Notes under the pieces: model-generated
Databases searched by the model: none
Told to the model about the DNA's origin: nothing
The model's input: the letters and a program-made list of their open reading frames with translations, nothing else
Position numbers and translations under genes: made by a program
NCBI GenBank assembly: GCA_023665475.1
Contig: JAMPEB010000005.1
Location: 90,522 to 154,521 of the forward strand
DNA length: 64,000 nucleotides
From: Lachnoclostridium sp.
Lineage (GTDB): Bacteria; Bacillota; Clostridia; Lachnospirales; Lachnospiraceae
Direction of reading: 5' to 3'
In this document: piece after piece, positions 46,970-54,543 of the stretch
Numbering within the stretch: position 1 is the first letter of the stretch
Layout of the letters: each line of letters starts with the position of its first letter

Positions 46970-47248
46970 ATGGATTTTTTGGAAAAGATTGGGGATGTGA
47001 TTGCTGAGAAGGGGCAGGAAGCGGTGGATAAGGCAAAGGATGTGGCGGAGATTGTAAATTTAAAGAGCCGCATTTCCACCTGTGAGGATGTCATCAAAAA
47101 GAATTATGCGGAGATCGGAAAGCTCTATTACGAACAATTTAAGGATATGCCGGATGCGGATTTCCAAAAGCAGTGCCGCACCATTGCCAATGCCGAAAAC
47201 GGCATCGCTAAACTGCAGGCGAAAATCAAGGAAATCAAAGGGTTATAG
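46970..47248 (+). CDS. Small helical protein of unknown function
   Basis: 92 residues: amphipathic N-terminus (MDFLEKIGDVIAEKGQEAVD), then a helical core (AEIVNLKSRISTCEDVIKKN and YAEIGKLYYEQ) and a C-terminal coiled coil (IAKLQAKIKEIKGL). This resembles a clostridial small-protein family that often carries a C-terminal zinc ribbon, missing here. The ATG at 46970 after GGAAGG is preferred to upstream in-frame codons. Confidence 0.7.
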   Translation: MDFLEKIGDVIAEKGQEAVDKAKDVAEIVNLKSRISTCEDVIKKNYAEIGKLYYEQFKDMPDADFQKQCRTIANAENGIAKLQAKIKEIKGL

Positions 47249-47252
47249 CGTG

Positions 47253-47308
47253 AAAAGAATGGAGATTTTCTAAGCAGTCAAAATACGCCTGCTAAGAAAA
47301 TCTATATC
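47253..47308 (+). repeat. Stem-loop element after a stop codon (TTTTCTAAG family)
   Basis: AGATTTTCTAAGCAG (263-277) pairs with CTGCTAAGAAAATCT (289-303) with one mismatch, flanked by GAATG/CATTC. The 5' half resembles the element at 53172 (GTGAAAAG, TTTTCTAAG, CAAAATACGC). Confidence 0.65.
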
Positions 47309-47316
47309 ATTCTATG

Positions 47317-47353
47317 AAAAACACCATGCGAATTTATCCGCATGGTGTTTTTC
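47317..47353. terminator. Bidirectional terminator
   Basis: AAAAACACCATGCG and CGCATGGTGTTTTT form a 14-bp stem with an 8-nt loop, with A-run on one side and T-run on the other. It ends the 46970 gene and, from the other strand, the penicillin-binding protein gene. Confidence 0.92.
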
Positions 47354-47371
47354 ATAAGTCAGTGTCACTGT

Positions 47372-50047
47372 TTAATCATCATCATCCGAGCCGCCGTTTA
47401 GCTGCCACTGTTCCTGACTCAGAATCGCTTCATAATTCGGGTCCGCAAAGAATGCGGCGTCATGGTGGCAATAAGTGCGGGTAACGGGGGTGGACAGGAT
47501 GGTCTGTGAGCCGTCTTCATTTTCCATAATTACGGTGGAGCCGCTGATCAGAGCCTCTTCCTCCGCCAGAGGGAAGCTTCCCTCGCCCTCATATGTGAAA
47601 GGACAGTCAGGGCTTGCCGGCAGATGGTCGTAAGCGCAGATGTTGCCGCGGTAGTGGATGGTGCAGCTTTCCGTAGGCTCCGTTCCCTGCTCGAAGTATT
47701 CCGTGCGCGTGGTTGCGTCACAAAGACCGGGCACGGGCAGTTTTCCGGACTTAGAACAGATTTCAATCTGTACGATATCCGGAGGTGTGGGAAACTGGGC
47801 TCTGGGCAGATTTTCGTGAACCCGCTTCATGACTGCCGCCCATATTTTTTTGGAGCAGTCCGTTTCCTTGTTCGGAGCATTATTGTTCATTCCTACATTA
47901 TTGTCATAGCCTGTCCACACGGTGCCGGTATAATAAGGGGTAAAGCCCGCAAACCATACATCCACATATTCGGTGCTGGTTCCGGTTTTGCCCGCGATTG
48001 CCATATTGTCGTCAAAGCGCGTCATAGTGCCGTTGCCGATGGTAACCACATCCACCATGGCGTCCGTCAGCAAAAAGGCGGTGGTTTCTTTGATCACACG
48101 GTGGGAGTTGGGGGCAGTATTATCCAAAATCACATTGCCATCCGAGTCCAGAACTCTGGTATAAAGCTTTGGCTCCACATAAACGCCCTGATTGGCAATA
48201 GCCGCATAGGCGGCGTTTAATTCATAAGGGGAAGTGCCGTGGGTCAGTCCGCCCAAAGCGAGGGGCTGCCTCACATCGGTATAGAATCTGCCCTTAATCA
48301 TTTCGCCGTCCGTTATAGTGGTGAATCCAAAGTTCAGCAGATAGTCATAGCCAAGCTGCGGTGTGATAACGGTCAGGTTCTTAACGGCAATGATGTTTAA
48401 GGACTGCTCTATGGCATAGCGGATGGAGCAGATACCTTTATAACCGGTGGTATACCAGTTATTTATGGGAGTGCCGTCGTCATAACAGAAAGGCGCGTCG
48501 TTATAGACTGTGGCAAGGGTTTTACCGGCGCTGTCAAGTGCCGGGGCAAAAGATGCCAATACCTTAAATGTGGAACCGGGCGAACGGGTGGAACTCATTG
48601 CCCTGTTCAGGGTACGCCGTCCCTCCTTTGTACCTCTGCCGCCCACCATGGCTACCACATACCCGGTGCTTTGGTCTTGGACTACCATAGCGGCCTGAGG
48701 CTGGGGAGTCATGGAAATGCTCTCTTCATAATTGGCGGGCTCGTCCGCCACGCCCAGCTCCGTAAGCATTGCCGTACGGTAAGTGACAATGGCTTCCTGC
48801 GCGGCGTCCTGAGAGGAGAAAATCAGGTTAAAGTTTTTGTCCACATGACTCTGGAACCAAGTCATCATGTTTTCCTTGCTGAAATTGTGCTTTTCGTCAT
48901 TGGCGTCATGGATGGTCAGGGCATAGGTCAGATACCATTTGACGCTGGGGCTGAAGTTGTCAGGATTTTCAAATTCCTCATCCATGATTTTCTGGATGGA
49001 GGGGTCCATGGTGGACTCTATGCGAAGTCCTCCGGAAGTCAGCAGATTTCCGGCAATGGTATCATTGTATCCGGCGGCTTTTAAGTCCTTTAAAACCTGT
49101 TCATATACGGCATCGGAAAAATAGGAGCCGGAGGTGGTATTATTTTCCTGAAGATGGGTGTCATAAAGCCCGATGCGTTCATAAACATCCTCGGTATCCG
49201 CCATGGCTTCCGCATATTGTGCATCTGTGATAAAGTTTAAGTCCAACATATCGTTCAGACATTTTTTCCGGCGGTCCTTATTGTTTTCGGGATGGCGCAG
49301 CGGGTTGTATCTGGAAGGATTCTGGGTGATGCTGGCAATCACGGCGCATTCCGACAAGGTAAGCTCGCTGCAGGATTTACCGAAATAGCGCTGTGACGCG
49401 GCTTCTACGCCCAGAGTATTCTGTCCTAAGTTAATGGCGTTCAGATAACGGATCAAAACTTCGTCCTTGGTGAAGTTCTTGGTAATTTCAAGGGCAAGGT
49501 ACTGTTCCTGTATTTTACGCTTGATCTGCTTGATGTCATTATCACCCTCGGAGGTCCAATCGGTGAAGATCGTATTTTTCAGAAGCTGCTGGGTGATGGT
49601 GCTGGCGCCCTCCTTACGCTTTCCGCCGGATGCAAGGAACACATAGCCGGCGCGGACGATTCCCTTTACGTCAATGCCGTTGTGGTCATAAAAACGAGCG
49701 TCTTCAAGAGCCACAAAAGCAAGCTGTAAGTTCTTGGGAACCTGATCCAAGGTGACTTCAATACGGTTGGAGTTGGTGCTGACATACTGGTCCAGCGCAT
49801 TGCCTTCACAGTCATAGACAATGGTTGCCTGACCGGAAGCCACCACATCGCTTAAACGGATGTTGGGGGTGCAGGCAAGAATGCCCTTGAAAGCGCCGAT
49901 TCCGGCGGCAACGCCGCAGATTCCCACGCTGACAATAGCTATCAGAATCACCTTAAAACAGGTAAGTATGATTTTCTTCACAAATTTGGAGGATTTTGAA
50001 CTTAATTCCTTTTGTTTGGCATAAACACCTTTTTTGCTGTAATTCAT
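47372..50047 (-). CDS. Class A penicillin-binding protein (PBP1A)
   Basis: About 891 residues. A short Lys-rich cytoplasmic part, one membrane helix (about 27-50), a GT51 transglycosylase domain (ALEDARFYDHNGIDVKGIVR, GASTITQQLLKN) and a transpeptidase domain with SPGSTFK (active Ser), SLN and KTGTS. It polymerises and crosslinks peptidoglycan outside the membrane. The C-terminal about 130 residues are a Cys- and acidic-rich extension. The ATG at 50047 is preferred over a TTG at 50095, as GAAAGG stands before it on the minus strand. Confidence 0.95.
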   Translation of the reverse strand: MNYSKKGVYAKQKELSSKSSKFVKKIILTCFKVILIAIVSVGICGVAAGIGAFKGILACTPNIRLSDVVASGQATIVYDCEGNALDQYVSTNSNRIEVTLDQVPKNLQLAFVALEDARFYDHNGIDVKGIVRAGYVFLASGGKRKEGASTITQQLLKNTIFTDWTSEGDNDIKQIKRKIQEQYLALEITKNFTKDEVLIRYLNAINLGQNTLGVEAASQRYFGKSCSELTLSECAVIASITQNPSRYNPLRHPENNKDRRKKCLNDMLDLNFITDAQYAEAMADTEDVYERIGLYDTHLQENNTTSGSYFSDAVYEQVLKDLKAAGYNDTIAGNLLTSGGLRIESTMDPSIQKIMDEEFENPDNFSPSVKWYLTYALTIHDANDEKHNFSKENMMTWFQSHVDKNFNLIFSSQDAAQEAIVTYRTAMLTELGVADEPANYEESISMTPQPQAAMVVQDQSTGYVVAMVGGRGTKEGRRTLNRAMSSTRSPGSTFKVLASFAPALDSAGKTLATVYNDAPFCYDDGTPINNWYTTGYKGICSIRYAIEQSLNIIAVKNLTVITPQLGYDYLLNFGFTTITDGEMIKGRFYTDVRQPLALGGLTHGTSPYELNAAYAAIANQGVYVEPKLYTRVLDSDGNVILDNTAPNSHRVIKETTAFLLTDAMVDVVTIGNGTMTRFDDNMAIAGKTGTSTEYVDVWFAGFTPYYTGTVWTGYDNNVGMNNNAPNKETDCSKKIWAAVMKRVHENLPRAQFPTPPDIVQIEICSKSGKLPVPGLCDATTRTEYFEQGTEPTESCTIHYRGNICAYDHLPASPDCPFTYEGEGSFPLAEEEALISGSTVIMENEDGSQTILSTPVTRTYCHHDAAFFADPNYEAILSQEQWQLNGGSDDDD

Positions 50048-50367
50048 GCGGTTCGCCTTTCTCTTTGCGGATATGCAAAGTCTGCAAACATGCAAAGCAT
50101 GTATGACGGATAGGTATGCTTGGCAAGGATGCCTTAATGTACGCTTTGCAAGCTATATTATACCAAATATTGTCATGTATGGAAAGTTTTTCTTTCTTTA
50201 TTTAATAATTGTTTCACATTTTAGGAAGATTATGCTACACTTTTATAAGATAAAGCGTGAAGAGAGCCATGCGAACAAGTTCGCATTATGCGGCATTTTT
50301 TATCCGGCTTGAAGTCTCGGCGGGGCTGCGATATGGCGGGCGAAGCGGTAAGGAAAAGGAATCGGGA

Positions 50368-51024
50368 ATGGATAATCAGGCAAAAGAATATAAGGTGCTG
50401 CTGTCCGGAGGGCAGGGGGAAATTGTGGAGAAAAAATCCAGATTCCTTGCCACGGTGCGAAAATGTGAGACGGAAGAGGAAGCGGCGGCATTTATAGAGG
50501 AGATGAAAAAGAAATATTGGGATGCCTCCCACAACTGTTCGGCGTTTGTAATCGGCGCAAGGGGTGAGGTAACCAGATGCAGCGATGACGGAGAACCAAG
50601 CGGGACTGCCGGAAGACCCATGCTGGAGACGCTTCTTTCGGAGGGTATACGCAATGTGGCGGTAGTAGTCACAAGATACTTTGGCGGTATACTGCTTGGA
50701 ACGGGCGGTCTGGTAAGGGCATATACCCAGGCGGTAAAAGAAGGCTTAAACGCCTGCAAAACGGGAGTGATGCGATATGGCTGCGAACTTAAGATAGAGA
50801 CGGACTATAACGGAGTGGGCAAGGTTCTGTATCTTTTGGAGAGGCAGGGAATAGAGCCCTTCGAGAGCGAGTATGGGGAAGAGGTTTTGTTAAAAATCCG
50901 CATTCCCATACAGTTAAAGGACAAAATGTGCAAGAATTTGGCGGATGCTACCATGGGAAGGGCAAAAGTGGAAGAACTGCAGAAGCTGTATTTCATAGAT
51001 ATGCGGAATTGTAAAGTGGAATGA
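50368..51024 (+). CDS. YigZ/IMPACT family protein
   Basis: 218 residues. The N-terminal UPF0029 domain (KKSRFLATVRKC, SHNCSAFVIG, DDGEPSGTAGRPMLE, NVAVVVTRYFGGILLGTGGL) is followed by a DUF1949 domain. It binds RNA or ribosomes in homologues, but the bacterial role is not settled. I placed the start at ATG 50368, which gives the usual family length. MgtE follows by 34 nt. Confidence 0.92.
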   Translation: MDNQAKEYKVLLSGGQGEIVEKKSRFLATVRKCETEEEAAAFIEEMKKKYWDASHNCSAFVIGARGEVTRCSDDGEPSGTAGRPMLETLLSEGIRNVAVVVTRYFGGILLGTGGLVRAYTQAVKEGLNACKTGVMRYGCELKIETDYNGVGKVLYLLERQGIEPFESEYGEEVLLKIRIPIQLKDKMCKNLADATMGRAKVEELQKLYFIDMRNCKVE

Positions 51025-51058
51025 ATAATGATAAACGGTTCCCGCATGGAGGATAATG

Positions 51059-52408
51059 ATGGAAAAAGTGAAGGATTTTGAGGAGCTTTTGGAGCTTCTT
51101 CGGACAAAACAGTACACAAAGCTGCGCCAATATCTGGCGGAACTCAATGACGCGGATATCGCAGGCATGATGGAGGAATTGGAAAAAGAAGATATGTTAA
51201 AGGTTTTTCGCATTCTTCCCAAGGATTTGGCGGCGGATATTTTCTCCTATCTGGAAGTGGACAATCAGCAGACGATCATTACTTCCCTCTCCGAAAAAGA
51301 GGCGGCCAACATTATCAATAATCTGATGGCGGATGATGCCACGGACCTTTTGGAGGAGATGCCGGCCAATATCGTAAAGAGGCTGCTCGCCAATGCCAGC
51401 CCCGATACTCGCAGGGATATTAATCATTTGCTGCGTTATCCGGAGGATTCCGCCGGAAGCATCATGACGGTGGAGTATGTGGATTTGAAGGAAAATCTTA
51501 CAGTGAATCAGGCGATTGAGCGTATCCGCAAGGTGGGCGTGGACTCCGAAACCATCAATATCTGTTATGTGCTGGATGCACAGAGGAAGCTGCTGGGAAC
51601 CGTGGCGCTTCGGTATCTTTTGCTGAGCGGAGGAGATGAAATTATCGGAGACATCATGCATGAAAATGTCATTGCAATCCATACCCTGATGGATCAGGAA
51701 GAAGTTGCAAGGCAGTTTCAGAAATATGATTTCACTTCCATGCCGGTGGTGGATAATGAAAACCGTCTGGTAGGCATCATCACCGTGGACGATGTGGTGG
51801 ATATCATGGAGGAAGAAACCACGGAGGATATGGAAAAAATGGCGGCTATCGTGCCCAGCGACAAGCCATATATGAAGACCTCCGTATGGGAAACCTACCA
51901 GAAAAGGATTCCGTGGCTGCTGCTGTTGATGGTGTCGGCAACCTTTACGGGAGCCATCATCACTTCCTTTGAGGAGGCGCTCAGCGTATATGCTTCTTTG
52001 ATTGCGTTTATTCCCATGCTGATGGACACGGGAGGCAATGCGGGAGGACAGGCAAGCGTGACGGTTATCCGCGGACTGTCTCTGGGAGAGATTGTATACA
52101 GGGATGTGCCGGGGGTAGTCTGGAAGGAAATCCGAGTGGCGCTTTTGTGCGGAGTGTCGCTGGCGGCGGCAAATTTTGCAAAACTGATGCTTTTTGACAG
52201 GGTGGGTCTTACGGTATCTCTGGTAGTGTGCCTTACTTTGGTGGTGGCGGTGCTGATGGCTATGCTGGTGGGCTGCATTCTGCCCATCGGAGCCAAGAAG
52301 CTGGGATTTGACCCGGCGGTGATGGCGAGTCCTTTTATCACTACTATCGTGGACGCGCTGTCTCTGTTGGTTTATTTTCAGGTGGCAAGCATGCTGTTAG
52401 GGATTTAG
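51059..52408 (+). CDS. mgtE: Magnesium transporter MgtE
   Basis: About 449 residues. A cytoplasmic N domain (1-125), two CBS domains (about 130-255) and five membrane helices with the Mg2+-channel motifs (FIPMLMDTGGNAGGQ, then ASVTVIRGL). It imports Mg2+ and is gated by cytosolic Mg2+ bound between N and CBS domains. GGAGG at 51049 serves the tandem ATG at 51056/51059. Confidence 0.95.
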   Translation: MEKVKDFEELLELLRTKQYTKLRQYLAELNDADIAGMMEELEKEDMLKVFRILPKDLAADIFSYLEVDNQQTIITSLSEKEAANIINNLMADDATDLLEEMPANIVKRLLANASPDTRRDINHLLRYPEDSAGSIMTVEYVDLKENLTVNQAIERIRKVGVDSETINICYVLDAQRKLLGTVALRYLLLSGGDEIIGDIMHENVIAIHTLMDQEEVARQFQKYDFTSMPVVDNENRLVGIITVDDVVDIMEEETTEDMEKMAAIVPSDKPYMKTSVWETYQKRIPWLLLLMVSATFTGAIITSFEEALSVYASLIAFIPMLMDTGGNAGGQASVTVIRGLSLGEIVYRDVPGVVWKEIRVALLCGVSLAAANFAKLMLFDRVGLTVSLVVCLTLVVAVLMAMLVGCILPIGAKKLGFDPAVMASPFITTIVDALSLLVYFQVASMLLGI

Positions 52409-52431
52409 ATAAAAAACTTTTCAAAAAATGG

Positions 52432-52460
52432 TTTTCAATGATAGCAAAATTTGTTAAAAT
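52432..52460 (+). promoter_or_regulatory. Promoter of the DUF1905/C39-like gene
   Basis: TTTTCA at 52432-52437, 17 nt, TAAAAT at 52455-52460, about 40 nt before the ATG. Confidence 0.5.
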
Positions 52461-52502
52461 AAATAATACAGGCGCGCAGCGCCGGAATGGAGGAACAAAG
52501 AC

Positions 52503-53171
52503 ATGAGATATTTTTTTGAATCCACAGTAGAAAAGAAAGATCAGGGTTACACAATCCAGATACCTTTCAATGTATGGGAGGTGTGTAAGCAGAGAGAAGT
52601 CATCATCGGCGATGTAGTGCTTGACAATAAGATTATCGACTGCGAACTGCATCCCAAGGAGAAGGGCAATTACGAGATTCATATAGCGGATGAATCCAAA
52701 GTCAATGTAGAGCTGGGTGTTCCCCACAAGATTCTGCTGCATGTAAACGGTTCCCTGATTCGCATGGATCAGAACAGCCCTTACAGTTTTGAAAATCCTA
52801 TTCGTAAGATTGACGGTATTGATGTTATCATTCAGCCCGAGGACGGACTTTGCGGACAGTCCTGTGTGGCTATGCTGGCAGGCGTGACCATTGCCGAAGT
52901 GATCAGCGTTATGGACTGCAGGGAGTGGCAGGCAACCATGGGGCGTGTGATTTCCGCATTAAACTATTACGGAATTGACCATACGGATATTATCGTGTAC
53001 ACCGAGGGACGGGACACCGTACTTCCCAAATGCGCGATTTTAATGGAAAAGATGGGGCGTTTCTGCCACTATCTGGTACACTATGACGGCAAGTTCTATG
53101 ATTCCAATCTGGGTGTGCTGGAAGAGTATGACACAAGCAAACTGTTGGGATATCTGGAAATTAAGTGCTAA
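52503..53171 (+). CDS. DUF1905-like domain fused to a C39-like cysteine peptidase domain
   Basis: 222 residues, two parts. Residues 1-90 fit a DUF1905-type beta barrel (RYFFESTVEKKDQGYTIQIP, GDVVLDNKIIDCELHP, HKILLHVNG). Residues 108-222 look like a papain-fold peptidase: Cys121 in PEDGLCGQSCVAMLAG, His189 in CHYLVHYDGK, Asp200 in FYDSN, the order used by C39-type domains. There is no signal peptide or transporter domain, so it is not a bacteriocin exporter; it would act in the cytoplasm. The domain calls are by motif only. GGAGGAA precedes the ATG. Confidence 0.65.
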   Translation: MRYFFESTVEKKDQGYTIQIPFNVWEVCKQREVIIGDVVLDNKIIDCELHPKEKGNYEIHIADESKVNVELGVPHKILLHVNGSLIRMDQNSPYSFENPIRKIDGIDVIIQPEDGLCGQSCVAMLAGVTIAEVISVMDCREWQATMGRVISALNYYGIDHTDIIVYTEGRDTVLPKCAILMEKMGRFCHYLVHYDGKFYDSNLGVLEEYDTSKLLGYLEIKC

Positions 53172-53278
53172 GTGTGAAAAGATTTTCTAAGACAGCAAAG
53201 TACGCTGCCCATAGCGCTGGAGCGCATGAAAAATCTAAGTTTCACACTGAAGAACGCAAGAACAGCGTTCTTCTCATT
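53172..53278 (+). repeat. Compound stem-loop after the DUF1905/C39-like gene
   Basis: GTGTGAAA and TTTCACAC enclose a first structure whose 5' half (GTGAAAAG, TTTTCTAAG, CAAAGTACGC) resembles the element at 47253. A second perfect hairpin follows (GAAGAACGC 249-257 with GCGTTCTTC 265-273). It may end transcription before 53305, although no long T-run is present. Confidence 0.65.
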
Positions 53279-53304
53279 GATTGTATGCAAAGGACAAGTT
53301 TGAA

Positions 53305-54291
53305 ATGAACAAATATTCGGAGAAATATGCTATGTTGGCGATGGCTGTGGGGTTGTCTTATGATGCCGCCAACGATGTACTGTACGGATTAAAGAATGAA
53401 TATCAGGTTATGGTTTATGCGCCGAACAGTTCCTATCCCTATATGCTGTGTATTTATGTTTCGGCAAGAAACGAATACGGCGGAGGGCTGAGCGCGGCGG
53501 AGTTGAAAACATTCGCCAAGTCGGTCAAGCCCATTGCAAGGTGTGAACAGAAGAACAACAGCGTGATTGCTTATATGAAAAATCAGGCGAACGCCGAGAA
53601 ACTGAAAGAATGTCTGGGGGAGGCGCTGGGCGCTTTCACAGGTTTCCTGCGTCAAAAAGGGTTTGTATCCTGCTGCGCCTCCTGCGGAAGGCCGGGAGAG
53701 GTTTCCGGTTATCGTCTGGTAAATTCCTATTTTCAGGTGTGTGAGGAATGCGAGACGGGAATGCGCGGTAATTTGACGGTACTGGCGCAGCAGGAACAGC
53801 AGAAAAAGGAAAATGTCATCGGCGGCGTTGTGGGAGCGCTGCTCGGCTCCCTTCTGGGTGTGCTCTGCATTGTGCTGTTGGGCTCGCTCGGATATGTGGC
53901 GTCCATTTCCGGCGTAGTGATGGCAATCGGCGTGTTGAAGGGCTATGAGAAGCTGGGAGGCAAGCTGACGAAAAAGGGAGTGGTCATCGGTTTTGTGATT
54001 ATGATGGTCATGACCTATTTCGGCAACCAGTTGGAGTGGGCGATTAAGCTTCTTACGCAAGCCGGGTTGGGAAATTGGGGGTTCAATCTATTTGACTGTT
54101 ACCGGATGGTGCCCACGATGGTTTTTGATGTTTTCAGAGAAGATCTCATGTCGTCTTATGTCTTCAATCTGATTATGATTTATGTATTCCTGCTGCTGGG
54201 AGCGGTGCCCACAATACGCAACAGGGTTTATGAACAGGACATCAAGGGAACCATGGTGAAAATCGGTTCCGCGGGTCCTTTCGGCAATTAA
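53305..54291 (+). CDS. Membrane protein with N-terminal domain and zinc ribbon
   Basis: 328 residues. Residues 1-115 form a soluble domain, then a zinc-ribbon CASC...CEEC (about 132-156), and from about 175 at least four membrane helices with Gly-rich packing (IGGVVGALLGSLLGVLCIVL). Similar architectures are common in Clostridia but have no known function. The ATG 53305 follows AAGGAC; a TTG at 53281 is possible. Confidence 0.75.
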   Translation: MNKYSEKYAMLAMAVGLSYDAANDVLYGLKNEYQVMVYAPNSSYPYMLCIYVSARNEYGGGLSAAELKTFAKSVKPIARCEQKNNSVIAYMKNQANAEKLKECLGEALGAFTGFLRQKGFVSCCASCGRPGEVSGYRLVNSYFQVCEECETGMRGNLTVLAQQEQQKKENVIGGVVGALLGSLLGVLCIVLLGSLGYVASISGVVMAIGVLKGYEKLGGKLTKKGVVIGFVIMMVMTYFGNQLEWAIKLLTQAGLGNWGFNLFDCYRMVPTMVFDVFREDLMSSYVFNLIMIYVFLLLGAVPTIRNRVYEQDIKGTMVKIGSAGPFGN

Positions 54292-54297
54292 GAAAAG

Positions 54298-54331
54298 TGC
54301 GGCAGCCTGCGAATGGGCTGCCGTAATAATT
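54298..54331 (+). terminator. Stem-loop after the zinc-ribbon membrane protein
   Basis: CGGCAGCC (300-307) pairs with GGCTGCCG (316-323) around an 8-nt loop. The tail is TAATAATTAAAT instead of a pure T-run, so it may be a weak terminator. Confidence 0.6.
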
Positions 54332-54336
54332 AAATA

Positions 54337-54364
54337 TTGACAAAACCTTTCGGGGGGGTAAAAT
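54337..54364 (+). promoter_or_regulatory. Promoter upstream of the SPKTG protein gene
   Basis: A perfect TTGACA at 54337-54342, 16 nt including a G7 run, TAAAAT at 54359-54364. Transcription would start near 54371, right at the next hairpin. Confidence 0.6.
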
Positions 54365-54370
54365 GTGTTT

Positions 54371-54405
54371 GGATATCATACTCAAAATGATATCCTTATT
54401 TTTTT
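54371..54405 (+). terminator. Promoter-proximal terminator or attenuator
   Basis: GGATATCA (371-378) and TGATATCC (388-395) with a 9-nt loop, followed by TTATTTTTTT. It starts at the expected transcription start of the promoter just upstream. Confidence 0.65.
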
Positions 54406-54442
54406 GTCGGAAAACAGGAAAACATAACAAAGAAAGGAAAAA

Positions 54443-54467
54443 GATTGAAAATTAAAAATTTTCAATC
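54443..54467 (+). repeat. Perfect hairpin in the leader
   Basis: GATTGAAAATT and AATTTTCAATC pair over 11 bp with an AAA loop. It lies between the attenuator and the shared leader element. Confidence 0.6.
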
Positions 54468-54492
54468 TCGGAATTTGTGACGCTGCGCGTCC

Positions 54493-54541
54493 CAAAGTTC
54501 CCACTGATTAAAATGCCGCTTGCGCGGCGGAAAGAGAGGAA
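54493..54541 (+). repeat. Shared leader element, copy 2
   Basis: Near-identical to 43417-43465 (CAAAGTTCCCACTGATTAAA, then the GCCGC-TTGC-GCGGC hairpin and AGAGGAA), ending at the ribosome site of the SPKTG protein gene. Confidence 0.85.
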
Positions 54542-54543
54542 GT

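Noticed and set aside
47624..49124. Plus-strand frames opposite the penicillin-binding protein
   Set aside because: Antisense shadows without family resemblance or ribosome sites.
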